Assembly: GCA_045654645.1 (NCBI GenBank)
Contig: JAZONR010000006.1
Location: 1-52,005, forward strand
Length of the DNA stretch: 52,005 nucleotides
Origin: HGM04593 sp045654645
Lineage (GTDB): Bacteria > Bacteroidota > Bacteroidia > Bacteroidales > Bacteroidaceae
Direction: 5' to 3'
Shown: in pieces, positions 1-6,952 of the stretch
Layout: the number at the start of each line of letters is the position of its first letter
Position numbering within the stretch: position 1 is the stretch's first letter
Translations under genes and position numbers: made by a program
The notes under the pieces: generated by a model
Told to the model about the DNA's origin: nothing
What the model saw: only the letters and a program-made list of their open reading frames with translations
Databases searched by the model: none

Positions 1-238
1 CTTTGTCAGTGCAATGATAGGAAAAACAAGCGTTCTTTGTGGCTGTTGTAGGGTATGTGCAAGAGATTAAAGATGCTGTTTCTACCAACTTTCCCTTCTA
101 TAAAAAGGCAACGGATAGGTAGCAATTCTTTCTCTAATACCCACCATATACGGCTATTTCTGCCGAAATTAGAAATATGGCGGGATAACACAAAAATGGT
201 ATAAGTACCAACCACTTATCATATTTTGCCCTCATTCT
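1..238. other. Left flank of the CRISPR array, no gene recognised
   Basis: I see no convincing gene here. The only longer open frame (minus strand, 69 codons) has no recognisable domain, no promoter and no ribosome-binding signal. If the array gains spacers at its cas2 side, as the decayed repeat at 239-285 suggests, this is the trailer-side flank. The short string TGGTATAAG near 197 also occurs in the dispersed repeat copy near 49213, which is too little to call a copy. Confidence 0.5.
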
Positions 239-285
239 GCCATTTTTACGCAAGTTCTTACTATCTTTGAAATATCAAATACACC
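239..285 (+). repeat. Half-decayed terminal CRISPR repeat
   Basis: Positions 261-285 match repeat positions 23-47 except for the first base. Positions 239-260 show no useful match to repeat positions 1-22. The lost half is the part that would pair with tracrRNA. The retained half carries the -7-like box TATCTTTG (262-269) and adjoins the first spacer. No spacer precedes this repeat, so its 5' half would serve no crRNA. Confidence 0.85.
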
Positions 286-315
286 CCACAGCCCAAACGA
301 CCATCTGCAAAACTC

Positions 316-346
316 GTTGTAATTTGCTTTTAAATTTGTATCTTTG
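316..346 (+). promoter_or_regulatory. Repeat-internal promoter (shown for the first full repeat; present in all ten)
   Basis: Within the repeat, GTTG at positions 1-4 is followed after exactly 19 nt by TATCTTTG at positions 24-31. This fits the Bacteroidetes -33 TTTG / -7 TAnnTTTG consensus at normal spacing; the tracrRNA and cas9 promoters here use 20 and 21 nt. Transcription would start near repeat positions 36-40, giving a short repeat tag followed by the spacer. The single variant repeat (at 393) has TAACTTTG, a change at a position the consensus leaves free. Repeat-internal promoters are established in Neisseria type II-C arrays; their use here is inferred. Confidence 0.6.
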
Positions 347-1124
347 AAATATCAAATACACCAGATTTAGACTAATTTACATATATAGTTATGTTGTAAT
401 TTGCTTTTAAATTTGTAACTTTGAAATATCAAATACACCGTAAGAGTTTTGCTGCAGTAGCAATACCACGTTGTAATTTGCTTTTAAATTTGTATCTTTG
501 AAATATCAAATACACCATAACGTTTTGAGATGAACCTCCATGTGTAGTTGTAATTTGCTTTTAAATTTGTATCTTTGAAATATCAAATACACCCCACCAT
601 ATGTTGGCACTTGCATCGGCTTGTTGTAATTTGCTTTTAAATTTGTATCTTTGAAATATCAAATACACCCAGATTATACAAAAACCTATAATGAAAACAG
701 TTGTAATTTGCTTTTAAATTTGTATCTTTGAAATATCAAATACACCTTGCATAAATGTGCTTGAGAACGTAATTATGTTGTAATTTGCTTTTAAATTTGT
801 ATCTTTGAAATATCAAATACACCGCCATCTCGCATATAACTGTCTACCATTCCGTTGTAATTTGCTTTTAAATTTGTATCTTTGAAATATCAAATACACC
901 CAACACTTCGGGCTCTATCTGGTCTCTACGGTTGTAATTTGCTTTTAAATTTGTATCTTTGAAATATCAAATACACCAGAATTAAACGAGATATATAAGT
1001 CTTACAGTTGTAATTTGCTTTTAAATTTGTATCTTTGAAATATCAAATACACCACAATGCTTGTAAGTTGTTGATGTATTGATATTTACAATCGTTTTTA
1101 GAAATTAAAAATCAGGTGTATTAG

Positions 1125-1160
1125 AAAAGGGATTTGCGTCATATTGCGCAAATCCCTTTT
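1125..1160. terminator. Bidirectional intrinsic terminator between array and cas2
   Basis: A 14-bp perfect stem (1125-1138 with 1147-1160) closes an 8-nt loop. Its arms start with AAAA and end with TTTT, so a U tract follows the hairpin on both strands. It lies between the plus-strand array and the minus-strand cas2 gene that ends at 1167, so it can stop both convergent transcripts. Confidence 0.85.
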
Positions 1161-1166
1161 TCTGTT

Positions 1167-1502
1167 TTAGAACAGCTCGAGCTGTTGAGGCTCTAATTCC
1201 TTTTTTATGTGTTGGCATCCGCGGAATAGTTCCATTTGACTAAACTGTTTGTCGGTTATTGTAAGTATGCCAACATAGCCCTCTTTGGGCAGCCATTTTT
1301 TTACTCGCTTAATGTGTACGTCTGCATTTTCGCGGCTTGGGCAGTGGCGCAGGTAGATGGAGAATTGAAACATTGTGAATCCGTCGCGCAAAAGCTGCTT
1401 TCTAAAGTCGGCATATATTTTGCGCTCGCGTTTTGTCTCGGTGGGCAAATCGAAAAAGACAAAAATCCACATTATTTGATATTCACTAAATCGTTCAATC
1501 AT
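1167..1502 (-). CDS. cas2: CRISPR-associated endonuclease Cas2 (type II-C)
   Basis: Cas2 forms the Cas1-Cas2 integrase that inserts new spacers. The 111-residue product starts MIERFSEYQIMWIFVFFDLP, the usual first beta strand of Cas2 with its conserved aspartate, followed by a ferredoxin-like fold. An upstream in-frame ATG at 1547 would add 15 residues unlike the family. I chose the ATG at 1502 because it forms an ATGA overlap with the cas1 stop codon, matching the cas9/cas1 junction. It is the last gene of the minus-strand cas9-cas1-cas2 operon, and the terminator at 1125-1160 follows directly. Confidence 0.95.
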   Translation of the reverse strand: MIERFSEYQIMWIFVFFDLPTETKRERKIYADFRKQLLRDGFTMFQFSIYLRHCPSRENADVHIKRVKKWLPKEGYVGILTITDKQFSQMELFRGCQHIKKELEPQQLELF

Positions 1503-2434
1503 TCCATTGAAGGGTATGCTATTTTGCGCATCTCTCCACTGTAGCATTTGTGGAGCGATGCTGTTGTTTGTCCCACAGCTATCATTAAAGGGCTTCGCCG
1601 TTCATTTATGGCAACATCAATTACCGGAATTGATAGCAGTTTGCTTTTAATTTCCGTTGTTAATGTGGTGCAGTCGGTTCCGCTGTCTACAATTTCTGCA
1701 ACCAGTTCATCTACATAAGGACGGTAGGGCTCCATAATGTCATCGGCAAGGCAATAGGCGTTGTAGCGGTTGTGGTGGTGAATTCCCAATGTTGGCAACA
1801 GTCCGCTGCCCACCAGTGAACGTGCCACAATGGCTCGCAGAATGGCATAGCCATAGTTGAGTAGGTTGTTTGGCGCAACGCCTTCTCTGTCGCGGTGGAA
1901 ACCACTTATGTCTCCAAAAAGGTTTTGCCAATAGAATGCAGCAGCGCGCCCTTCGAGGTTGTCGCTGTCGCCGCTTTTTACCTGTTTTGCCCAAGCCTCC
2001 ATATTGCCACATTTGAGACCACGCTGTTTAAGAAGCACTGCCGCCTGGTTTGCTATTTTTGCTTGGATTGTTTGTTGCCACAACTGTTTTTTTAATGGGA
2101 GCGAGGCTTCTATCTGATGCCTGAAACGTTCCGACTGTGTTGTATTTACTGCAAGTGGTAGCATTAGCCCCGAGGGCATTCGTTGTTCATCGCAAGTGAT
2201 TACTGCAGCATTATTATTCAGCAATGCACTCAAGGCTCCCTGTGTAATGGTAATCTGTTTGTTGTCGAGCACCACAACACCAATGTCCTCAATTGGTATC
2301 TGTTTCACAGCCGAGGCTTTGAAATTTTCGGGCAGTGTGTTGTTTTTCTCAACCTCGGGCAAACGTATTTCCAACTGGGATAGCTTTACACTAAGGTAGG
2401 CGGGATTGCCGAAATATAATGTGCGTTTTATCAT
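1499..2434 (-). CDS. cas1: CRISPR-associated integrase Cas1 (type II)
   Basis: Cas1 is the catalytic subunit of the spacer-integration complex. The 311-residue length fits type II Cas1. The metal-binding residues are visible: Glu161 in EGRAAAFYWQ, His220 in the IHHHN motif, and the acidic pair with Glu235 in LADDIMEP. The start codon overlaps the cas9 stop as ATGA (4 bp), and its stop overlaps the cas2 start the same way, so translation is probably coupled along the operon. No cas4 or csn2 is present, which places the locus in subtype II-C. Confidence 0.97.
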   Translation of the reverse strand: MIKRTLYFGNPAYLSVKLSQLEIRLPEVEKNNTLPENFKASAVKQIPIEDIGVVVLDNKQITITQGALSALLNNNAAVITCDEQRMPSGLMLPLAVNTTQSERFRHQIEASLPLKKQLWQQTIQAKIANQAAVLLKQRGLKCGNMEAWAKQVKSGDSDNLEGRAAAFYWQNLFGDISGFHRDREGVAPNNLLNYGYAILRAIVARSLVGSGLLPTLGIHHHNRYNAYCLADDIMEPYRPYVDELVAEIVDSGTDCTTLTTEIKSKLLSIPVIDVAINERRSPLMIAVGQTTASLHKCYSGEMRKIAYPSME

Positions 2435-5400
2435 ATTTCCGTAATTCTTCCGGTTATACTTATGTGGACTTTATGAGGGTTGTTCCCTGATAAAGATTTC
2501 AAGGCTAAACGTTTCATTTTGCCAATAGATTTTGCGGTGCTCGAATTGTCATCAACAGTTGTCTCTAAATGGTGCCTGAAAAAGTAATCTCCTTTTGCAA
2601 GTTTTTGTACTCTATACAAGTATCTGCTCAATGTTGCATAGTCATTGTTGCGCATTGCATCTTGGTAGTGTTCCTCTTCCATTCCAAGAATGAACATCTC
2701 ATTCTGTTGCATAGAGAAACGATATCTCCATTTTGCCGATTGGGGCAGTTGGTTTAGAAATGCTTCCGGCATTTTGTCGGTTACATTGTCCCACACTTCG
2801 GCCGGGTTGGTAATTATCGTGGGGATGCCATATTTCTTGCGTTCTACTGCGTGCCAGAATGTTACAATGTGTTCTTGCAGTTTGCCCTTCTCATCCTCAT
2901 ATATTGCAACGTGGTGGTTGTTTGCCGGCTTTACAAATGCTATAGGCTCGTTTTGTTCGTTGTATCGCAATGGCACTGTCGCGTTTAGACCTGTGTAACA
3001 TCTTACACTGCGAATGGCGCGGCCTTGGTGGTCGAGTATGGGTTCGGCAAATGCCTTTTCGGGCTTGCCGTTGAACTGTTCCAGTCTCTCGCGCAGAATT
3101 TCGCGTATGCGTTTGTCTACAACAAAATCAACATCTTTTAGAGCGATGTTTGCAATGTTGTATTTTATTACATATTCCTTCTTGTTGGTTTCTTTGTTAT
3201 ATATGCGACCATAGACGCTCTCTTCGCTCAATGCTCCGCGCGGTATTATTATTCCGCTTTGTACACAAACTCTTTTCCCGCCCTTGTGGATATAGCGTCG
3301 GCCCAAGGTTGCCACGCGCTTTCCGCTTTTGAATGATACGGCTATGCTGTTTACGGCTTCCTCAACCTCGGATGTTGAGAAGTGTGGTTGCATTTTTATG
3401 TATTGTTCAAGGCGTGTGAGTCTCTGTTTTGTGGCACAGCTTTGTTTTTCATTGTTGAACGAAGTGAATGAGACCTCTTTTAGAGAACTTAGGTTGCTTA
3501 TACGTTGTATGTATCCTTGTTTGGTGCAGGCGATTGTGAGTGCATCAATGGCGTGGTGGCGGTGGTCCATTCGTTTTGTCCAGCCGGCAATTCTTTCAAC
3601 TACTCTCTTTTGACCGTTGTTATCAAGCTCAACAGTTTCGGTTAGGCCTGCCGCTTTGTATCGGCTGAAATTGAGGGTGTGCAAAACTTCATCCCATCCC
3701 CATAGGTGGCGAATGAAATCGGTTATGCTGCCGTTTGTTGAATATACATTGGGGCATATTGTTTGCAAAATCTCCTTGGCTTTCTTTGCGATATATTGGC
3801 TCTCGCGCAACTGTCGTTCAATAAAGTCGGTTGGTATCTCATTGGCCGGCATAAGCAGCTTGTTGCGTTTTGCTCTTGATATTGAGCCTTTCTCGGCCAG
3901 GTCATTAACTCTTTCGATATATGCTTCAAAATCCCCTTCGCTCTTACTCTTCATATAATCATAGGCAGTGCGGTTGTTCTTCTCTTTATTACATCTGCTA
4001 CAAGAACACACTTTGTTTGAGAAGCTATCATCGAACAGCACTGAACGGGGGATGATGTGCTCAACCTCTACATCAATACCAAGCAGGAATTCCTTAACAT
4101 CTACAGTCTTCCCACAATATATGCATTTCTGCTCGCTCTCTTGCCACATCTTGTATTTTTGGATGCGTGAGCGTGTTGGAGACAAGCCATATTCGTTTTG
4201 TATACGTTTGCCAATCTCTTCATTCTGTTTTTGGTTATCCAAAATGGCTTTATTGGCGGCTTCTCGCTCTGCTTTGTTTTGCTTGAGCTCGCGAGCAAGT
4301 TCCACGCGTATTTCATCAAAGCGTCCGTGCTCATCCATTAAGGCATTGACCAGGTTTACAAGCTGGTTAAGCACCTTCTCTACAACAGGTTGGCGCAGTT
4401 CGCCTTTTTTTATTGGGAGCAGTCTTTCTATAAGCTGACGTGAATTGTTTTGTTCTTTAGTGAGGGTGGTGTATTCATAACCTGCCAAATCCTTAGCATC
4501 GTGGTATTGTATACCATCCAAAAGGTGTGGCAAAACCTTGCGTATTGCACGTGATGATTTGTTGCAATATCCAGCTTTTACAAAATCTATCTTGCAGAGG
4601 TTTTCTATGGTTGCTTCATCCGTTATTCCAAATTTGTTTATTAGGGTAGACCGCAACTCCTCGATGTTGGAAATTGAGTAGAGGGCGTGCCACAGTCTAT
4701 AGAGGGGCTCCTCCTCGAATTGGCTGTCTATGACTTTGGTTATTTCACCGGTTTCGCTGTTTGTGTGTTCAACAACTTTTAGCTCAAAGGCGAGCAGGCG
4801 CTGTTGCTCCTTGTTGGGAAGACTCTTCAGCGCATTGCTTATTGTACAATATGTTGTGTTGCCTTGCAAACCGTTGCTGCCAACAGCTTGGCCAAATTGC
4901 CACTCCTTGGATTTAATGCCCAACAGTTCCTTTAGCTTGTTGGCCTTGAGCTTCTCATTTGTGGACATAAAGTTGAAGATGGACTGCTTCTGTTCCAACG
5001 TTATATGCAGGGTGTCATTGGCTTTGTTTCTGATTTTTAAGTTGTTTATGCTCTCCCAGATTTTGCATATCTGAAAAAGCGGTGAAGTGCGCGGGGCCAC
5101 CTTAGGGCTGCAATCTCTTACATTCCCGTTCTTATCACTTTTGATATGCCTTTCCAACGAACATTTTCCAACAAGGTGCTTGCAGGATTTGAGAGGGCGT
5201 TGATGAAAAATGATGTAATCGCGTATGTGTGCTATGGTTTCATCGGTGAGGGTTTGGGGGTGGAATTTCTTTTGACATTGCATTATAGCATCAAACTCCT
5301 CCATATAAGCAACACGGGGGAAGATGAGCTCTTTGCAGCGGAAAGCGGGGTTGGCTTTCAACTCTTCATACAGGTATTCCCCAATTGTAAAACCTTTATC

Positions 5401-5901
5401 GTTTATTTTTTTGTGTAGGTCAATTACGTTTTTAACGTAGTTTCCTTGTTTTTTGTCGCCATAGTCCGACTTTACAGTGCGGTAGCCACGTTTTTGGTTT
5501 ATGTGTGAAAGTACGCGACCAATCTCCTCGGGTGAAAGCTTTTCGTGTACAGCCTTGGCACGCAATCCCCATAGTTCGAGTTTTGATAGCTTGAGCGTTG
5601 TTCCGTTGTACATTCCGCATTTTGCCAATGTCTCCAATAATAATGAGCGTCGCAGCTGATAGCGGTCATAGCCTTTGCGTTGTGTCCTGCATTTTGTTCT
5701 GTCGGCATTTTTCGTCAATGCCTGTCCCTTTGAGAACTGATTGCTCTCGTCTGTGCTCAATGGTATTATGCGGCTGCCAATAGCAATAATTTTGTCTTTA
5801 TCGGATGCGTACTCTTTCGATAGAACTTCTTTGCTATGTTCTTCAATTATTGCCCATCCGATACTTGATGAGCCTAAATCTAAACCTAATATGCGTTTCA
5901 T
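2431..5901 (-). CDS. cas9: Type II-C CRISPR-associated endonuclease Cas9
   Basis: Cas9 is the RNA-guided effector that cleaves target DNA with a crRNA:tracrRNA guide. At 1156 residues it is a compact II-C form. All catalytic motifs are readable: RuvC-I with Asp8 (LGLDLGSSSIGWA), an arginine-rich bridge helix near residues 68-86, RuvC-II with Glu534 (IRVELAREL), HNH with Glu614-His615 (VEVEHIIPRS) and Asn638, and RuvC-III with His783 and Asp786 (HHAIDAL). Two CxxC pairs (Cys593/596 and Cys634/637) flank the HNH core as a zinc knuckle, as in other II-C enzymes. The protein looks intact and active. Residues after about 800 should include the PAM-interacting domain, which I cannot interpret. The predicted transcript start lies only a few bases before the ATG, so the mRNA may be nearly leaderless. 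Confidence 0.98.
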   Translation of the reverse strand: MKRILGLDLGSSSIGWAIIEEHSKEVLSKEYASDKDKIIAIGSRIIPLSTDESNQFSKGQALTKNADRTKCRTQRKGYDRYQLRRSLLLETLAKCGMYNGTTLKLSKLELWGLRAKAVHEKLSPEEIGRVLSHINQKRGYRTVKSDYGDKKQGNYVKNVIDLHKKINDKGFTIGEYLYEELKANPAFRCKELIFPRVAYMEEFDAIMQCQKKFHPQTLTDETIAHIRDYIIFHQRPLKSCKHLVGKCSLERHIKSDKNGNVRDCSPKVAPRTSPLFQICKIWESINNLKIRNKANDTLHITLEQKQSIFNFMSTNEKLKANKLKELLGIKSKEWQFGQAVGSNGLQGNTTYCTISNALKSLPNKEQQRLLAFELKVVEHTNSETGEITKVIDSQFEEEPLYRLWHALYSISNIEELRSTLINKFGITDEATIENLCKIDFVKAGYCNKSSRAIRKVLPHLLDGIQYHDAKDLAGYEYTTLTKEQNNSRQLIERLLPIKKGELRQPVVEKVLNQLVNLVNALMDEHGRFDEIRVELARELKQNKAEREAANKAILDNQKQNEEIGKRIQNEYGLSPTRSRIQKYKMWQESEQKCIYCGKTVDVKEFLLGIDVEVEHIIPRSVLFDDSFSNKVCSCSRCNKEKNNRTAYDYMKSKSEGDFEAYIERVNDLAEKGSISRAKRNKLLMPANEIPTDFIERQLRESQYIAKKAKEILQTICPNVYSTNGSITDFIRHLWGWDEVLHTLNFSRYKAAGLTETVELDNNGQKRVVERIAGWTKRMDHRHHAIDALTIACTKQGYIQRISNLSSLKEVSFTSFNNEKQSCATKQRLTRLEQYIKMQPHFSTSEVEEAVNSIAVSFKSGKRVATLGRRYIHKGGKRVCVQSGIIIPRGALSEESVYGRIYNKETNKKEYVIKYNIANIALKDVDFVVDKRIREILRERLEQFNGKPEKAFAEPILDHQGRAIRSVRCYTGLNATVPLRYNEQNEPIAFVKPANNHHVAIYEDEKGKLQEHIVTFWHAVERKKYGIPTIITNPAEVWDNVTDKMPEAFLNQLPQSAKWRYRFSMQQNEMFILGMEEEHYQDAMRNNDYATLSRYLYRVQKLAKGDYFFRHHLETTVDDNSSTAKSIGKMKRLALKSLSGNNPHKVHISITGRITEI

Positions 5902-5908
5902 AGTATGA

Positions 5909-5942
5909 ACAAATTTAAAAGAAATGGGTTTGATATCACAAA
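5909..5942 (-). repeat. CRISPR-repeat-like sequence covering the cas9 promoter
   Basis: Read on the minus strand, 5942-5929 matches repeat positions 28-41 at 12 of 14 bases (TTTGTGATATCAAA versus TTTGAAATATCAAA). Three bases follow, and then 5925-5909 matches repeat positions 7-24 with one base missing (ATTTCTTTTAAATTTGT). The order is repeat 3' half then repeat 5' half, as across a spacer that has collapsed. The two matches supply the -33 and -7 boxes of cas9. The plus strand of the second match is almost the tracrRNA anti-repeat (17 of 18 positions). Confidence 0.55.
5910..5942 (-). promoter_or_regulatory. cas9-cas1-cas2 promoter
   Basis: On the minus strand TTTG (5942-5939) and TAAATTTG (5917-5910) are separated by 21 nt, matching the Bacteroidetes consensus. 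The start codon at 5901 is 8 bases past the -7 box, so the 5' leader would be about 0-5 nt. This promoter is back-to-back with the tracrRNA promoter, with only 12 bp between their -33 boxes. Confidence 0.7.
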
Positions 5943-5954
5943 TCTAAAGAATAA

Positions 5955-5986
5955 TTTGGATAATTACGAATAGTTCAATATTTTTG
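5955..5986 (+). promoter_or_regulatory. tracrRNA promoter
   Basis: TTTG (5955-5958), a 20-nt spacer and TATTTTTG (5979-5986) fit the Bacteroidetes consensus exactly. The expected transcript start 4-7 nt downstream falls at about 5990-5993, the first base of the anti-repeat. The transcript would therefore carry almost no extra 5' sequence. Confidence 0.8.
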
Positions 5987-5990
5987 TCCT

Positions 5991-6071
5991 ACAAATTTAA
6001 AAGCAAATCACAATAAGGATTATTCCGTTGTGAAAACATTCAGGGTGGAGCGCAAGCTTCGCCCTTTTTTT
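5991..6071 (+). ncRNA. tracrRNA
   Basis: The anti-repeat at 5991-6014 is complementary to CRISPR repeat positions 1-24 with 22 Watson-Crick pairs, one G-U pair (repeat position 1) and one A-C mismatch (position 6). It continues with AATAAGGATTATTCCG, which resembles the AATAAGGCCGT segment after the Neisseria anti-repeat, and ends in a strong GNRA-capped terminator hairpin. The predicted length is about 81 nt, between the consensus promoter and the U tract. It is transcribed away from cas9. In this family tracrRNA pairs with crRNA, recruits RNase III where processing occurs, and loads Cas9. Confidence 0.92.
6042..6071 (+). terminator. tracrRNA intrinsic terminator
   Basis: A 10-bp stem (6042-6051 with 6056-6065, two G-U pairs) closes a GCAA tetraloop and runs into seven T residues (6065-6071). 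It defines the tracrRNA 3' end and probably serves as its 3' structural hairpin. Confidence 0.9.
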
Positions 6072-6152
6072 GTGGTGGTGGCTTTCAAGGTTGTTTTCAT
6101 AGCTTGCAATCTTTGCCCTCATTGCTTTGTGCCAGTGCTTGAGGTGATAGTG
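6052..6152 (-). pseudogene. Decayed 3' fragment of a DUF349-type gene
   Basis: Bases 6086-6112 match 8891-8917, inside the intact DUF349 gene at 8748-10616, at 24 of 27 positions in the same orientation. Similarity continues at a lower level to 6152 against 8957 (about 47 of 67 overall) and more weakly back over the tracrRNA terminator. On the minus strand the fragment encodes AMRAKIASYENNL, against AMKSEIATYENNL in the intact protein. No start, promoter or remaining gene body is present. It reads as a relic of a second DUF349 gene end. Convergent coiled-coil sequence is a weaker alternative because the match also holds at the DNA level. Confidence 0.6.
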
Positions 6153-6167
6153 TTTGCTGCAAACACT
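6149..6167. repeat. Perfect 9-bp inverted repeat upstream of the unknown gene pair
   Basis: AGTGTTTGC and GCAAACACT flank a single T. The site lies about 115 bp upstream of the promoter at 6263-6292. Several CCAGTG strings occur around it. It could be a regulator-binding site, but nothing links it to a known factor. Confidence 0.35.
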
Positions 6168-6262
6168 GGTGCAAACAACAACTTGATGTCCAGTGTGAAC
6201 ACCAAGCCAACGGGCCGGGTGTCTCGCAACCATTGTTCTTGCTTGAAAATATTTCTAAACTA

Positions 6263-6292
6263 TTGTGTTTTAATTTGTATTGACTATTTTTG
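6263..6292 (+). promoter_or_regulatory. Promoter of the 6359/6953 gene pair
   Basis: TTG (6263-6265), 19 nt and TATTTTTG (6285-6292) fit the Bacteroidetes consensus. The start would fall near 6297. This rules out a TTG start at 6290 for the first gene, since that codon lies inside the -7 box, and supports the ATG at 6359. Confidence 0.6.
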
Positions 6293-6358
6293 CGATATAT
6301 ACACCCGCAGGGGGTGAATTGTGAGAAGAAAAACGAACAATTAAAAAATAGTTACAAT

Positions 6359-6925
6359 ATGGCACAAAGAGTGTTGAATATGCTCAGGGAGATGAAGGTG
6401 AACTGCGAGGAAATGCGTATGTGGAAGAATGTTGCGCTGTCGCATCAATGTGTCGCTATTCTTGAGACCGTTGATGAGGCCGGCCCGGATGATAAGGCTT
6501 TTGTATTCAATAATCTGCTATCGTTTATCCCCGAGTACGATGTGCCGCGCTATGCCTTGGAACTTGCCCGCAAGGAACTGCATTGGCTCTCCTTGGCCGA
6601 TGAGAAATGCTGTGAACTCTCAATGGATGATGTTAGGGCGCACATCAGGCAGCTCGAGGAGTACATTGATTATGAGAATGTCTCCACCGATGATTTTAAA
6701 CGCAAGTATGGCAAGCATCTGAACTTTGATCCCATACATCGCACCCCGATGTGGGAGGAGAACTATTGCCGTTGGGAAGAGGAGTGCGACCGCCGACTTG
6801 GCGATTTTCCCCGTGGAATGGGCTTTTGCTTCACCTATTGGCACACATTTGCCGAGGTGTTGCGCGAGGATGGCGTTGAATGGAAATCGCCATCCCAAAT
6901 GAATCCCGGTGTGTTGTTCGATTGA
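6359..6925 (+). CDS. Hypothetical protein (188 aa)
   Basis: I do not recognise this family. The protein has 188 residues, is acidic and rich in Glu, Trp and Cys, and has no signal peptide or membrane segment, so it is probably cytoplasmic and mostly helical. The C-terminal third carries clustered aromatics (WEENYCRWEEECDRR, FCFTYWHTFAEVL). I chose the ATG at 6359 because the consensus -7 box ends at 6292 and an upstream TTG start would lie within it. The gene sits 27 bp before the Sel1-like gene at 6953, probably in one transcript. It lies between the CRISPR locus and a DUF349 gene. A role in defence is possible from position alone, with no sequence support. Confidence 0.8.
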   Translation: MAQRVLNMLREMKVNCEEMRMWKNVALSHQCVAILETVDEAGPDDKAFVFNNLLSFIPEYDVPRYALELARKELHWLSLADEKCCELSMDDVRAHIRQLEEYIDYENVSTDDFKRKYGKHLNFDPIHRTPMWEENYCRWEEECDRRLGDFPRGMGFCFTYWHTFAEVLREDGVEWKSPSQMNPGVLFD

Positions 6926-6952
6926 TGTCTGTTCCCAATAAATCACCCGACT

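Larger units (their letters stand above)
239..1053 (+). CRISPR. Type II-C CRISPR array: 10 full 47-bp repeats, 1 degenerate repeat, 10 spacers
   Basis: The repeat is 47 bp, beginning GTTGTAATTTGC and ending ATCAAATACACC, a length typical of Bacteroidetes type II-C systems. Full repeats start at 316, 393, 470, 547, 623, 700, 777, 854, 931 and 1007. Spacers are 30 nt, except two of 29 nt (594-622 and 978-1006). The repeats are identical apart from a T-to-A change at repeat position 26 in the copy at 393. The leftmost copy (239-285) keeps only its 3' half. The anti-repeat at 5991-6014 pairs with repeat positions 1-24, which fixes crRNA sense as the plus strand, towards cas2. Terminal repeats usually decay on the leader-distal side, so the adaptation end is probably the right end next to cas2 (inference). 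By eye I found no spacer matching the rest of the window. Confidence 0.98.

Noticed and set aside
6..215. Minus-strand open frame of 69 codons at the left edge
   Set aside because: No domain, signal, promoter or neighbour supports it.
286..1006. Self-targeting spacers against the window
   Set aside because: Reading the ten spacers against the window by eye gave no match; a genome-wide search would be needed to exclude it.
1236..1544. Plus-strand open frames inside cas2, cas1 and cas9
   Set aside because: They run antisense to clear cas genes with full catalytic motifs and have no coding character of their own.
2431..5901. Subtype II-A or II-B assignment
   Set aside because: No csn2 or cas4 is present between cas9 and the array, and Cas9 is short with a zinc-knuckle HNH, so II-C fits.
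6290..6358. TTG start giving a 211-residue first gene next to the CRISPR locus
   Set aside because: The TTG lies inside the -7 box TATTTTTG, upstream of any likely transcript start; the ATG at 6359 fits.
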